The notes: generated by a model from the sequence alone, not told the origin. A stretch of DNA of 50,381 bases from Gemmatimonadota bacterium (GCA_022826005.1 JAJDVT010000089.1:1-50381); one strand, 5' to 3'. Positions 24,243 to 33,140 are shown, numbered from the stretch's first letter. Numbers and translations are program-made.

Positions 24243-25514
24243 ATGAGAATGAGACCCTGTAAACGAGCGATTGCGTTCATGATTCCGGTCCTGTTCCCGC
24301 CGCTGCTCGGCGCGCAGGACGTATCCCTGGCCTGGGAGTTCGACGAGGTGTGGCGGGCCGGCGGGCTCCATGCGGCGGATTGGGCGCAGTTCACCCGAAG
24401 CGGCCCGGTGGCCTTCGACGGCAGCAGCAACCTCTATGTGGTGGACGGGGAAGCGCACCACATCGTGAAAGTCGGACCGGACGGCTCGCTGATCACCACG
24501 GTCGGCCGGGAGGGCGACGGGCCCGGGGAGTTCCAATGGATCACCGATGTGATCGTGTGGCCCGATGGCAGCTTCGCCGTGAACGACGGCCGCGCCAACG
24601 GTCTCCAGCTCTTCCAGGCCAACGGCAGGTTCGAGCGGATGGTGCGATGGCGGCCGGCGACCGGCCAGCTGGAGATGCCGTCCATTTTGTCGCGGCCCAT
24701 GCGTCCCGGCCCGCGTCCGGGGATCCTCTACGCCCAGGGCGATGACGCCCGTTTCGGCCAGATGTTCAACGCCCTGGCCGAGTTGATGGGCACCGAACCC
24801 CAGGAGCAGGCGGCCGACGAGCGCATGATCGAGGCGCTCGACCTCGCCGGCGATGTGGCGACCGGTGAAACCGTGCTCGAGGCGTGGCGTCCCCCGCGCC
24901 CAGAGAGCGAGAACGCAGAGATTGACCTTGAGGACCCGGCAAGCTTGATGGGCACCTTCGCCGAGGCGCCGATCTTCGAGCCCGAGCTCCGGTGGGACGT
25001 GCTGCCCGACGGTGCCATCGCCTATGCGGATTCGTCGACCTACACCGTCCGCATCGTCCGGGACGGCGTCGTGCTCAACACGCTGACGCGCCCGATCGCA
25101 CCGCAGCCGGTCACGGACGCTATCGAGTCCATGGCGCGTGAAGAAATGCTCGGTGCGCTCACCGGTGAGCTCGGCGTCGAGGTCTCCGAGACCGTGGAGA
25201 GGGAGACGCGGGCGGCCATGCGCGAGGTCTTCGAAAACCTGACGTTCTACCCCGAAATCCCCGTCATCGCCGAGATCCGCACGACGCCGGACGGGTTCGT
25301 GTGGGTGCACCGCCAGGATCCGGTGCTCGACGACAATGACGGCCTGATCGACGTGTTCGACCCCGAGGGCAGCTACGTCGGCACCTTCCCCAAGGGCGGA
25401 TTGCGGATGCCCGGCGCATTTGGCTCCGGCGGCCTGGTCGCCATCTGGGAGACCGACGACATGGACATCCCTAGCATCGTGGTGTACCGGTTGCCGGAGA
25501 AGTTGCGGAGGTGA
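24243..25514 (+). CDS. Secreted 6-bladed beta-propeller protein (tandem copy A)
   Basis: Exported propeller, 423 residues, with a signal peptide (residues 1-24, PPLLGAQDV). Blades carry the pattern VAFDGSSNLYVVDGEAHHIV, then VGREGDGPGEFQWITDVIVW and WPDGSFAVND, characteristic of the 6-bladed NHL-like group common in Gemmatimonadota. The middle has an acidic helical insert (about 190-220). Strong ribosome site AGGAGG before ATG. It is followed 32 bases later by a close paralogue sharing even the leader around the ribosome site. Function unknown; may bind a ligand in the periplasm. Confidence 0.85.
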   Translation: MRMRPCKRAIAFMIPVLFPPLLGAQDVSLAWEFDEVWRAGGLHAADWAQFTRSGPVAFDGSSNLYVVDGEAHHIVKVGPDGSLITTVGREGDGPGEFQWITDVIVWPDGSFAVNDGRANGLQLFQANGRFERMVRWRPATGQLEMPSILSRPMRPGPRPGILYAQGDDARFGQMFNALAELMGTEPQEQAADERMIEALDLAGDVATGETVLEAWRPPRPESENAEIDLEDPASLMGTFAEAPIFEPELRWDVLPDGAIAYADSSTYTVRIVRDGVVLNTLTRPIAPQPVTDAIESMAREEMLGALTGELGVEVSETVERETRAAMREVFENLTFYPEIPVIAEIRTTPDGFVWVHRQDPVLDDNDGLIDVFDPEGSYVGTFPKGGLRMPGAFGSGGLVAIWETDDMDIPSIVVYRLPEKLRR

Positions 25515-25546
25515 GGGGCCAGGCGCGTTGCTCGGTCAGGAGGACA

Positions 25547-26839
25547 ATGAGAATGAGACACTGCACACGAGCGACTGCGCTCATGATCCCGGTCCTGTTC
25601 CCGCCGTTGCTCGGTGCGCAGGACGTACCACTGGCGTGGGACTTCGACGAGGTGTGGCGAGCCGGCGGGCTCTATGCGCCGGATTGGGCGCAGTTCACCC
25701 GGAGGGGCCAAGTGGCCTTCGACGGCAGCGGCAACCTCTATGTGGTGGACGGGGAAGCCCACCACATCGTAAAGGTCGGGCCGGACGGCTCGCTGATCAC
25801 GACGGTCGGCCAGGAGGGCGACGGGCCAGGGGAGTTCAGGCTGATTTTCGGTGTGATCGTGTGGCCCGATGGCAGCTTCGCCGTGAGCGACTTCAGCCGC
25901 AACGGTCTCCAGCTCTTCAGTGCCGCCGGAAGGTTCGAGCGCGTCCTGCGATGGCGTCCGCAGACAGGCCAGCTGGACCTGCCGTCCAGCATGTCACGGA
26001 CCATGCGCGCCGGCCCGGGTCCGGGGATCCTCTACGCCCAGGGCACGGACGCCAGCCTGGGCCGAATGCTTGGCGCCCTGGCCGAGTTGGTAGGAACCGA
26101 ACCCGAGGAGGAAGAGGCGGACGAGCGAATGATCGAGGCGCTCGACCTTGCCGGCGAAGTGATGGCCGGTGAAGTCGTGCTCGAGGCGTGGCGTCCACCG
26201 CGACCCGAGAGCGCCAAACCAGAGATAGAGCTTGGCAACCTGGCAAGCATGATGAGCGTCATCGCCGAGGCACCGGTCTTCGAGCCCGAACTCCTGTGGG
26301 ACGTGCTCCCCGGCGGTGCCATCGCCTATGCGGATTCGTCGACCTACACCATCCGGATCGTCCGCGACGGCGTCGTGCTCAACACGCTGACGCGCCCGAT
26401 CGCGCCACAGCCGGTCACGCCCGAGATCGAGTCCCGGGCGCGTGAGGAAGCGCAACGGGTGGCCGACCCGGAGTCCTCCACCGAAGTCTCGGAGATATCG
26501 GGAATCGACATGACAGCCGCGCGGAGGGAGGCGCAGGCAGCCATGCTCGAGGCCTTCGGGAACATGACGTTCTACCCTGAAGTCCCCGTCATCGCCGAGA
26601 TCCGCGCCACGCCGGACGGGTTCGTGTGGGTTCAGCGCCAGGACCCGGTGAACGAGGACAACGACGGCGTGATCGACGTGTTCGACCCCGAGGGCAGCTA
26701 CGTCGGCACCTTCCCCAAGGAAGGGCTGCGGATGCCCAGAGCCTTCGGCCCCGGCGGCCTGGTTGCCTACTGGGAAACCGACGACATGGACATTCCGAGC
26801 ATTGTGGTGTACCGGCTGCCGGAGAAGTTGCGGCGGTGA
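25547..26839 (+). CDS. Secreted 6-bladed beta-propeller protein (tandem copy B)
   Basis: Paralogue of the preceding gene, 430 residues, same signal peptide and blade motifs (VGQEGDGPGEFRLIFGVIVW; YADSSTYTIRIVRDGV). Long identical stretches, including the final DDMDIPSIVVYRLPEKLRR and the AGGAGGACA ribosome-site leader, show a recent tandem duplication. It differs mainly by about seven extra residues in the helical insert near residue 320 (ADPESSTEVSEI). Both copies look intact. Confidence 0.85.
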   Translation: MRMRHCTRATALMIPVLFPPLLGAQDVPLAWDFDEVWRAGGLYAPDWAQFTRRGQVAFDGSGNLYVVDGEAHHIVKVGPDGSLITTVGQEGDGPGEFRLIFGVIVWPDGSFAVSDFSRNGLQLFSAAGRFERVLRWRPQTGQLDLPSSMSRTMRAGPGPGILYAQGTDASLGRMLGALAELVGTEPEEEEADERMIEALDLAGEVMAGEVVLEAWRPPRPESAKPEIELGNLASMMSVIAEAPVFEPELLWDVLPGGAIAYADSSTYTIRIVRDGVVLNTLTRPIAPQPVTPEIESRAREEAQRVADPESSTEVSEISGIDMTAARREAQAAMLEAFGNMTFYPEVPVIAEIRATPDGFVWVQRQDPVNEDNDGVIDVFDPEGSYVGTFPKEGLRMPRAFGPGGLVAYWETDDMDIPSIVVYRLPEKLRR

Positions 26840-27261
26840 GTGGGCAAGGCGCGTTCGCGACCGAGTCCTTCGGGATGCCTGTGCTCGCCGCCTGAAGCGG
26901 AGGTCCCGGAAGAACTCCCGCCGGCACGACGTTCCAGGAGTTGCTCGGCGTCCGCCAGGGCCTCGTCGCTCGGGCCGACCTCGCCGCCACGTTGGCGAAT
27001 TCGGACGGCCGTCCATCGCTATCGAGCTTGACGGATTGGGTGGGAGCTCTCCATCGGGAGGCCGTGACGTTCAACCGGGGCTCCGACCCGCGAGGCGCGG
27101 GCATGGGCGCGGGGCCAGGTCCGTCGGAGCGGTCTTGGAATCGAGGACATCGAGGTCGTCGATGGATTCGGCGGCAAGCAGGGCGGGTGTGCTCGGCGGG
27201 CTACCCGGAATCGGCTGAGGGGCGGCTTGGACGACAATCAGCGTGAGAACCCGCGCGGCAC
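26840..27261. other. Gene-free stretch
   Basis: About 420 bases between tandem propeller B and the AlbA_2 protein, both ending toward it. Only short open stretches occur in any frame. One plus-strand run of about 60 codons near 26930-27110 has protein-like composition but no start, family signature or ribosome site. It may be decayed coding DNA. Nothing is firmly supported. Confidence 0.4.
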
Positions 27262-29658
27262 TCAGAGCGTGGGGCGGAGCCAGGCCAGATACTGAGTATT
27301 CAGGTCCGCCAGCCTCCGTGCGACGGCGGGGACTTTGCCGGCAGGTGCCGAGTCCTCGGATGCCGCCGTTTGCCGCCCGGCGCCCGCCAGGAATGCCTGA
27401 GTGAGATCCCTGGCCACTTCCAGGCCCTTGTCGACCCGTTCGCCCCCGGGACCCTCCAGTCGCCTTCTTGCTGTGTGCAGGTCCTCAATCAGGTGCCGGA
27501 CATGTGGATCGCGTTTGTCAATCGCTACCGAAAGGGCATGCTTGAGTTCGTCAGCGGATTGCCGCAAGGCGTCCAACGTGGCGCTCTGCTTCGCGAATCC
27601 GGCTTCGCCATGGACCCCGGGCCCATAGAGGTGTTCCGGGACTTGCAGTTCGGCGAGTTGCCGGCCTTGCCACTCCAGCAAAGCCAGCGAGCCTCGTTCG
27701 CTGAATCGCCCCCACTCCCTAAGGAACCTCGTCTCGTCCGGGGCCAGTTCAGTTGCGTTGCCATACGCCTCGTCCACCGCCGAAGTCGGCTCGCCCAGCC
27801 AGCGCCGGATTCTCGCCAGCTCCCGCCAGGCCCAGGCGTGTCTGCGGCTCGGGGCATCCATGCGAAGAAGGCGTTCCAGAAGAAGGCGTGCATCGCCCAG
27901 CAGACTCCGGTTCCGATCAGTCGCGCCTTCGCGGTGGGCCTGTCCGGCCTGCCACAGCTTGTTCTGGGCGCATTCCAGCAGCGCCCGGGGATCTTGCAGA
28001 ATCGCGGAACCCGCGACATCGAACAGTCTCGCCGCCATTTCGGATTCCCGAAGCCTCCTGGCGACAATCGCCGCCCCGATCGCCTCGTGCGGAGACAGCC
28101 TTCCCGCCGCACGGACCAGGAAACGCCGCACACGATCACCCTGGCTGTCCGCGACCAGGGCTTCCAGCCAGGGCACGATGACTACTGGGCGCCGTGACTC
28201 GGGGTCCATGGAAAGTGCGGTCTCGATCATCGGCTCCGCACGGTCCAGGTCGCCTCCGGCCACCAGCTCGCGGATCAGTTCCTCCGCGATAACATGGGAC
28301 GTGGGATCTCCGCGCCAAGCGGACTCGAGTGCATCCCGCGCCTCGTCCGGCCGTCCCACAGCACGTAGCTCACCGGCCTTGCGGATGGCTGACTCGGCGC
28401 TCTGCCACGGGTGGGCGAACAGGGTCGCCTGGAAGAATGTGCGCTGCTCGTCAAAATCGAACCGCGGCGGCGGCGAACCGTTGCGTTCCATCGCCTGATA
28501 GACCTTGCCCAGGCCAGTCAGACGCTTCTCGGCCAGTCCGACCTCCTTGAACAACTCACCGATCCGCGGGTTGCGGGGAGGTACGAGCCGCGGTGTGGCT
28601 CCACGCTGGAGCTGGTCGAGGTCGATTCCGGGGACGGGACCCGGAGTGCTTCGGATGTCGATGCGGTCGGACATGACGCGAACCAGGGTCGTGTGCGGTG
28701 CGTCGTCACCATAACCGCGATGGAACACGGCGTTCACCAGAACTTCACGAAGTGCATTCTCTGGATAACTGGGGCGATTCAGAGCACTCACCTGATCGGG
28801 CACCTTGTCGATCCTCGACCCGATCACCTCGCGGCGCAGATAGTCCAGACATCCTCTAACCTGCTCCGCGAGGCCGCCCTTGAACGTTTTGTCACGAAAT
28901 GTGTCTCCGGCCGCGCCGGACTGCAGGATGCTCGTCTCGATGGCCGCGCCCGAAAACCAGCGCGACGGGTCACGGGAGAAGAAGAGAAGAGCCACGTTGA
29001 GGGGAAGCTCATGGTCGTTGACACGCCTGACCAGGTCCATCTTCCTGTAGATGTGTCGCGCGTCGGACTCGTCCGACAGAGCGCTTCCGCAATCCCGCAG
29101 ATGTTCCCGGACCTTCGTCTCGCTGATGTCGTCGACCGTGGCGTCCGTGGCCGTCCGGGAATCCCAGGGTAGGACGGCGGACCGTTCGTGCAACTGCGTC
29201 AGAAGACCGGCGGCGTCGGCGTCCACCGTCCTGTCGTCCACCCGAACCCAGTACTTCCTGGCCCCCCGTTCGCCGTCGGGAGCCCGGTGCGGCGGGGTCT
29301 CGCTGGCGGGCACCCAGACAACCAGAATCCTCCTGCCGTCCTTCTCTTCCCGGGAGACGCGGGGGACGTAGCGCGGCTCGATCGTACGGCACTTTCCCGT
29401 GATCCATCGATCGGCCTCGTCCATCTGCTCGGGAGTGAGTCCCTTCGGCGGCAACTCGGCGTGGCCGTCCTTCTCCGCGACGCCCAGGACGACGTATCCG
29501 CTGCCGTGACGCCTCAGGTCGTTCGCGAACGCGCAAATCGTCTTGAGCACTTGATGGCCCGTGACCTTCGAGTCCCACGTTGCCTTGAACTCGATGCGTT
29601 CGGACTCGACCGTGCGGGCGTGGAGCAAGTCGTCGAGGTTGATTCGGAGGTTGCTCAC
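27262..29658 (-). CDS. AlbA_2 (Schlafen-like) / RecG-like ATP-binding protein with TPR C-terminus
   Basis: A 798-residue protein. N-terminus: AlbA_2 (Schlafen-type) domain at about residues 5-150 (ESERIEFKATWD; TICAFANDLRRHGSGYVVLGV). Then a linker and a divergent histidine-kinase-like ATP-binding region near 285-400 (ENALREVLVNAVFHRGYGD; DRIDIRSTPGPVPGID; NPRIGELFKEVGLAEKRLTG), the usual second half of this family. The last 380 residues form TPR-like helical repeats (DEARDALESAWRGDPTS; DRAEPMIETALSMDPES), an uncommon addition. GTG start with AGGAAGAG upstream. AlbA_2 proteins are often found in defence islands, and broken genes including an mcrC piece lie next to it. Role unknown; defence or transcription regulation are possibilities. 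Confidence 0.85.
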   Translation of the reverse strand: MSNLRINLDDLLHARTVESERIEFKATWDSKVTGHQVLKTICAFANDLRRHGSGYVVLGVAEKDGHAELPPKGLTPEQMDEADRWITGKCRTIEPRYVPRVSREEKDGRRILVVWVPASETPPHRAPDGERGARKYWVRVDDRTVDADAAGLLTQLHERSAVLPWDSRTATDATVDDISETKVREHLRDCGSALSDESDARHIYRKMDLVRRVNDHELPLNVALLFFSRDPSRWFSGAAIETSILQSGAAGDTFRDKTFKGGLAEQVRGCLDYLRREVIGSRIDKVPDQVSALNRPSYPENALREVLVNAVFHRGYGDDAPHTTLVRVMSDRIDIRSTPGPVPGIDLDQLQRGATPRLVPPRNPRIGELFKEVGLAEKRLTGLGKVYQAMERNGSPPPRFDFDEQRTFFQATLFAHPWQSAESAIRKAGELRAVGRPDEARDALESAWRGDPTSHVIAEELIRELVAGGDLDRAEPMIETALSMDPESRRPVVIVPWLEALVADSQGDRVRRFLVRAAGRLSPHEAIGAAIVARRLRESEMAARLFDVAGSAILQDPRALLECAQNKLWQAGQAHREGATDRNRSLLGDARLLLERLLRMDAPSRRHAWAWRELARIRRWLGEPTSAVDEAYGNATELAPDETRFLREWGRFSERGSLALLEWQGRQLAELQVPEHLYGPGVHGEAGFAKQSATLDALRQSADELKHALSVAIDKRDPHVRHLIEDLHTARRRLEGPGGERVDKGLEVARDLTQAFLAGAGRQTAASEDSAPAGKVPAVARRLADLNTQYLAWLRPTL

Positions 29659-29739
29659 CGAGACGTGCTCTTCCTTTCCGTATCGGGGTCCTGGCGGGTC
29701 GCTCTCCTCGGGCTTACCTAATGTAATCTGCGCCTGTCA

Positions 29740-29880
29740 TTTCATCGGCAGGTCGGTCTGGTCGCCAACCACCCCCAGCATCTTGCCGCGGATGCCCGCG
29801 AGATCCTCGCGCCGTTCCACGTACCCGCGGTCGATGCCGCGGCGGACGAGGTGGTTGACGCCGGTGGCGAGATAGCCGCC
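29740..29880 (-). pseudogene. mcrC: Fragment of mcrC (5-methylcytosine restriction subunit)
   Basis: The minus strand encodes YLATGVNHLVRRGIDRGYVE followed by RREDLAGIRGK, matching the N-terminal third of McrC family proteins (NHL-RRGLDRGYV plus GIRGK). Neither the rest of McrC nor mcrB is present. The piece is fused in frame to a methyltransferase remnant upstream and runs into a stop at 29737. Identification rests on this one block of about 35 residues. Confidence 0.55.
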
Positions 29881-29899
29881 GGACAAGCTCCTCCCCCAC

Positions 29900-30330
29900 T
29901 TACGCCCTTGCGACTGAGAGGTCGTCGGAAGGTCGGGGGCGGCGTTCGCGAATTCCACACGGTCCCGGATATCGCGATGAACGGGGTCACTCTCGTCGAA
30001 GAGGCCGGTAAGGCACCACTCCGCCAGGGCAATCTGGCCGCCCGGCCTGAGCAGACGCCAAAGCTCGTTGAAACAGACATCCCTGTCGGGGGTGTGAGCG
30101 ATGGCCTCGAACGAGTAGGCGGCATCGAAACAGCCGTCGGCGACGTGATGCTGGCGCCGGCCGGCCTCGCAATGTTGATCGCGGGTCCCCCGACACCGCA
30201 GCCGATGTCGGCGACCCTCATGCCTGGCCCCAGCCATACTCGTAGAACTTGGTGACCACATCGTAGAACCGACTCACCATCCTGGCAATGAACCGTTGAC
30301 GCCGTCCCCGAAACCACCGATCGTCCTTGC
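29900..30330 (-). pseudogene. Broken sterol C24-methyltransferase-like (Erg6/SMT family) gene
   Basis: Three blocks of an SMT-family SAM methyltransferase remain in order but in different frames. Block 1: FYDVVTKFYEYGWGQ, the sterol-methyltransferase N-terminal box, about 30224-30310. Block 2: the SAM motif GMRVADIGCGVGGPAINIAR, about 30160-30226. Block 3: VADGCFDAAYSFEAIAHTPD followed by ELWRLLRPGG and AEWCLTG, about 29915-30148. Roughly 40 residues are missing at each of the two junctions, so the gene has suffered two internal deletions plus frame changes. The C-terminus is lost and joined to an mcrC piece. The order and box-1 wording favour SMT over general UbiE-type enzymes. Confidence 0.65.
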
Positions 30331-30389
30331 CATCGAAGCGTCGCGACCCAGGAGCCCAACTCCCCAACAGACATGGGAGGTAGCCGTCC

Positions 30390-31664
30390 ATGAAGCGCAT
30401 CCACGTCATCATCGCAGTCGGGGTTGTCGCGTTCCTTGTCGGAGCACTCGTCTCTCCCATGCTCGGCTGGGGCGGTCCGGAGGGTTCGGCGGCGGCATCC
30501 GAGGCTACGATCGACCTGCCCGCCGCAGTGGCACGGGCGTGGTTTCCCCCGATCGACGATTACGAAAACGGGGGCGGGGCGCTGGACGACGAGCAGTTCA
30601 CGGAGCTGATGGCAGCTCTCGATGCCGCGATGAGCGCCGAGGAAACCGCAGCCGACTTCGCAGGTGAAGCGAGCTACCATCTGGCCAACTTCGGCCGGCG
30701 CCTCGCGGTGCCCCGAATCACGGAGCCTCAGCAGGAGGAGATCGCCGCCTTTCTGACCGTTCTGGGCGAGAGGCATCCCGACCATCGTCAGCTCATCGAT
30801 CGTCAGAAGAGTGTCCTGACCCCGTTGTACTCGCCGAAGTCCACCGATGACATACCCGTGTTCTCCCGGCGCGTGGACCTGCTGCTGAGCGACTCGGAGC
30901 TTTATGCCGATGGTGACTTTGAAGACGGTCAGGTGGACCGAATCCTGGCCACGCTACGCGCGATCCTTGGCGCACCGGAGGTGTCCGACCGCTTCGCAGC
31001 GGAGGCCGAAAGCCACCTGCGGCACGCCGGCATGCTCCTCCAGTTCGGCCGCCTGTCGCCTGAACAGTTGGCGAGGGTCCTCGCCTACATCGATGAGGTC
31101 GCGGCAGCGCACCCCGGTGCGGCGGACCTGATCGCGAACACCCGCTACGTGATCGAGAACCTGACGCCGGGGAGGGTCGCCCCGAACATCACCGGAACGG
31201 ACACCGACGGTGAGCTATTCTCGCTGGAGGACTACCGGGGGAAGGTCGTCGCCCTCGTGTTCTCAGGGCATTGGTGCGGTCCCTGCCGGGTGGAATACCC
31301 CTTTCAGCGCGCCATGGTGAGTCTATATGAAGACATGAGCGAGGATGCGGTGCTCTTGAGCGTGAACTCCGACCCCGTCCTGGACACGATCCAGGCTGTG
31401 AAGGTGCGCGAGTCGCTGGACTACCGGACCTGGTGGGACGGCCATGGCGAAGTGTCCACCGAGGGTCCGATCGCGACCGCCTGGCATGTGGCCGCATGGC
31501 CGACGATCTACATCCTGGATGAGGAAGGGGTGATCCGGTTTGTGAACAAGCGCGGCGCCGACATGATCGCGACGGTGGACGGGCTTCTGAAGGAGAAGCG
31601 GTGGGCGGCGCTTGAGGCCAGCATGTTGGCGCCTGCCGGGGATGGGGCCGGGGAAGGGAAGTGA
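30390..31664 (+). CDS. TlpA-like membrane-anchored thioredoxin-fold protein
   Basis: Protein of 424 residues. An N-terminal membrane anchor or signal (HVIIAVGVVAFLVGALVSPM) leads to a helical domain at about 40-255 with no named family, then a TlpA/AhpC-type thioredoxin domain at about 260-405 (GRVAPNITGTDTDGELFSLE; the redox site WCGPC, Cys296 and Cys299; AWPTIYILDEEGVIRF with the cis-Pro). Probably a periplasmic thiol reductase or cytochrome c maturation-type oxidoreductase. Ribosome site GGGAGG precedes ATG at good spacing. It diverges from the gene remnants and stands alone. Confidence 0.85.
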   Translation: MKRIHVIIAVGVVAFLVGALVSPMLGWGGPEGSAAASEATIDLPAAVARAWFPPIDDYENGGGALDDEQFTELMAALDAAMSAEETAADFAGEASYHLANFGRRLAVPRITEPQQEEIAAFLTVLGERHPDHRQLIDRQKSVLTPLYSPKSTDDIPVFSRRVDLLLSDSELYADGDFEDGQVDRILATLRAILGAPEVSDRFAAEAESHLRHAGMLLQFGRLSPEQLARVLAYIDEVAAAHPGAADLIANTRYVIENLTPGRVAPNITGTDTDGELFSLEDYRGKVVALVFSGHWCGPCRVEYPFQRAMVSLYEDMSEDAVLLSVNSDPVLDTIQAVKVRESLDYRTWWDGHGEVSTEGPIATAWHVAAWPTIYILDEEGVIRFVNKRGADMIATVDGLLKEKRWAALEASMLAPAGDGAGEGK

Positions 31665-31709
31665 TATGCCGCTCCGGCCGGCCCTGGAATTCCAGCAGGA
31701 GCATTGCGC

Positions 31710-32444
31710 CTACGCGGAGGTTACACCCGGACGGCCGACAACCTCCCCCACCCCCGCCAACACCGCCCTCACGGGATAGCGGCTGAACACCTCCACCTCC
31801 GTAGTCCCCGACAGCACCGCGACGAACGCCAACCCCGCCGCCTCGGCCGCCATCGCATCCACCTTCGAGTCGCCCACGTAGACACAGTCGCCAGCCGGAA
31901 TCCCCAGCGCACCGGCCGCCCGCAGCAGCCCATCCGGCGCAGGCTTCGGCCTCGCCACGTCATCGATTCCGACAATCACCTCCACAAACCCCCGGAGCCC
32001 GTCCCGCTCAAGCGCGTCCTCGACACGGTGGCGGTACTTGGTCGTCACCACCCCGACGGGGTAGCCGATATCGTGAAGCGCCCGCAGCACCCTCGCCGCG
32101 CCCGGCAGGAAGAAGGTGCTGGGCACGATCACCTCGTCCGCCTTCCTGACGAAGTGCTCGAAGAACTCGTCCTCCCGTGACCTCCACTCCTCTCCCGCCA
32201 GGATCCCCAGCGCCGTTGGCAGATCGAGCCCGATGGTCCTGCGGATGGCTTCCGCCGGGGCCGGAGGGAGGCCCAGGCGGCCGAGCGCGTGATTCATGCA
32301 GACCACGACGCCTTCGGAAGAATCCGCCAGCGTGAAGTCGAAGTCGAAGAGGACGGCGCGGGCGGGCGCGACGGAGGGGTGCACGCGCGCCCCCAACCCG
32401 GTCACCACAGTCGGCGGCCCCTCATCCCACGCCCGCCACCTCAT
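31710..32444 (-). CDS. HAD-superfamily phosphatase (phosphoglycolate phosphatase-like)
   Basis: HAD hydrolase of about 244 residues. Motif I is FDFDFTLADSS, motif II VVTTKYRH, motif III the Lys of ARPKPAPDGLL, motif IV YVGDSKVDAMAAEAAG. Cap domain C1 is helical (residues 40-110). Note DFDFT instead of the usual DxDGT, giving an Asp nucleophile and Asp acid/base with Phe between. Likely substrate is a small phosphomonoester such as phosphoglycolate. Start uncertain: ATG 32444, or GTG 32408 which has a GAGGGG site and would avoid overlap with the upstream small frame. Confidence 0.85.
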   Translation of the reverse strand: MRWRAWDEGPPTVVTGLGARVHPSVAPARAVLFDFDFTLADSSEGVVVCMNHALGRLGLPPAPAEAIRRTIGLDLPTALGILAGEEWRSREDEFFEHFVRKADEVIVPSTFFLPGAARVLRALHDIGYPVGVVTTKYRHRVEDALERDGLRGFVEVIVGIDDVARPKPAPDGLLRAAGALGIPAGDCVYVGDSKVDAMAAEAAGLAFVAVLSGTTEVEVFSRYPVRAVLAGVGEVVGRPGVTSA

Positions 32445-32577
32445 ACCAGTCCACCGCCCGATCCGGCACTCCATCCGCACTGTCCGGGCCGGCGCACCCC
32501 AGAAGGGCGAGGGCGATCGGGCTGCGGGCCTCGCACCCGCGAAAGCGATACCGGCGAGGCAGCCTGCTGCAATTCAT
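32422..32577 (-). CDS. Possible small protein of 51 residues
   Basis: ATG at 32577 has a good ribosome site (AAGGGAG, seven bases away) and opens 51 codons ending just before the HAD gene's alternative start. A basic N-terminus is followed by a short hydrophobic run and Cys (SPIALALLGCAGP), reminiscent of a lipoprotein signal, then an acidic tail ending DWYEVAGVG. No family recognised. It may be translationally coupled to the HAD gene. Support is limited to the start signal and position. Confidence 0.3.
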   Translation of the reverse strand: MNCSRLPRRYRFRGCEARSPIALALLGCAGPDSADGVPDRAVDWYEVAGVG

Positions 32578-32626
32578 CGGGCACTCCCTTGTGACCCCGG
32601 GTGGCTCAAGTTCCACCTGTCTGAGA

Positions 32627-32992
32627 CTACTTCGCCGCCACACGCCGGAACAGCAACGCCGACCCGCACCACAGCGCGACGAAAAACCCGTTCGACAGCA
32701 CGATCTCGGGCACCGAACTTACCGCGACGTGCTGCTTTCCGACGATCAGCGCGATCATGATGACCAACGCCTGCGCCCCGGCCGTTGCGAACATCGCCCG
32801 CGCCATTCCAGCGGGCCGCAGCCGTGCGATTGCCGCCCCGACGACGCCCACCCCCAGCACCCCCGCGTAGATCCGGTCAAAGGGATCGCCCTCGACCCCG
32901 ATGAGCCCGACGGCCCCGATCACCCACATCAGGAGGAGAGCCGTCGCCACCGCAGCTCCGACCGCGAATCGATAGACTTTCCCGGTCTGCAT
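32627..32992 (-). CDS. Four-TM membrane protein of unknown function
   Basis: A 121-residue integral membrane protein with four predicted helices: RFAVGAAVATALLLMWVIGA, YAGVLGVGVVGAAIARL, MFATAGAQALVIMIALIVG and VLSNGFFVALWCGSALLF. The start at 32992 has a strong ribosome site (GGAGGGAG, eight bases upstream). Similar small proteins are widespread without known function. A 16-bp tandem repeat array lies 69 bases upstream of the start on the same strand, within its likely leader or promoter. Confidence 0.75.
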   Translation of the reverse strand: MQTGKVYRFAVGAAVATALLLMWVIGAVGLIGVEGDPFDRIYAGVLGVGVVGAAIARLRPAGMARAMFATAGAQALVIMIALIVGKQHVAVSSVPEIVLSNGFFVALWCGSALLFRRVAAK

Positions 32993-33060
32993 GCTGGGGA
33001 CTCCCTCCGGCCGTTCTCGGTTTCCCTCGCTGCGCCGCCCATTGGCGAGAGGCCCGTCGG

Positions 33061-33140
33061 GCAGCCAGCCCATCGGGCAGCCAGCCCATCGGGCAGCCAG
33101 CCCATCGGCCAGCCAGCCCATCGGCCAGCCAGCCCATCGG
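33061..33140. repeat. 16-bp x5 perfect-phase tandem repeat
   Basis: Five head-to-tail copies of GCAGCCAGCCCATCGG; copies 4 and 5 begin with C instead of G, otherwise identical. Sixteen is not a multiple of three, so it does not encode a stable peptide repeat. It lies between the DUF234 ATPase stop (33235, minus) and the small membrane gene's start (32992, minus), i.e. in the latter's upstream region, where a change in copy number could alter expression. Confidence 0.9.

Noticed and set aside
26930-27110. Protein-like stretch in the gap after the propeller pair
   Set aside because: No start, ribosome site or family motif; left as unassigned.
33061-33140. 16-bp repeats as a CRISPR array
   Set aside because: Repeats are directly adjacent with no spacers and no cas genes are present.
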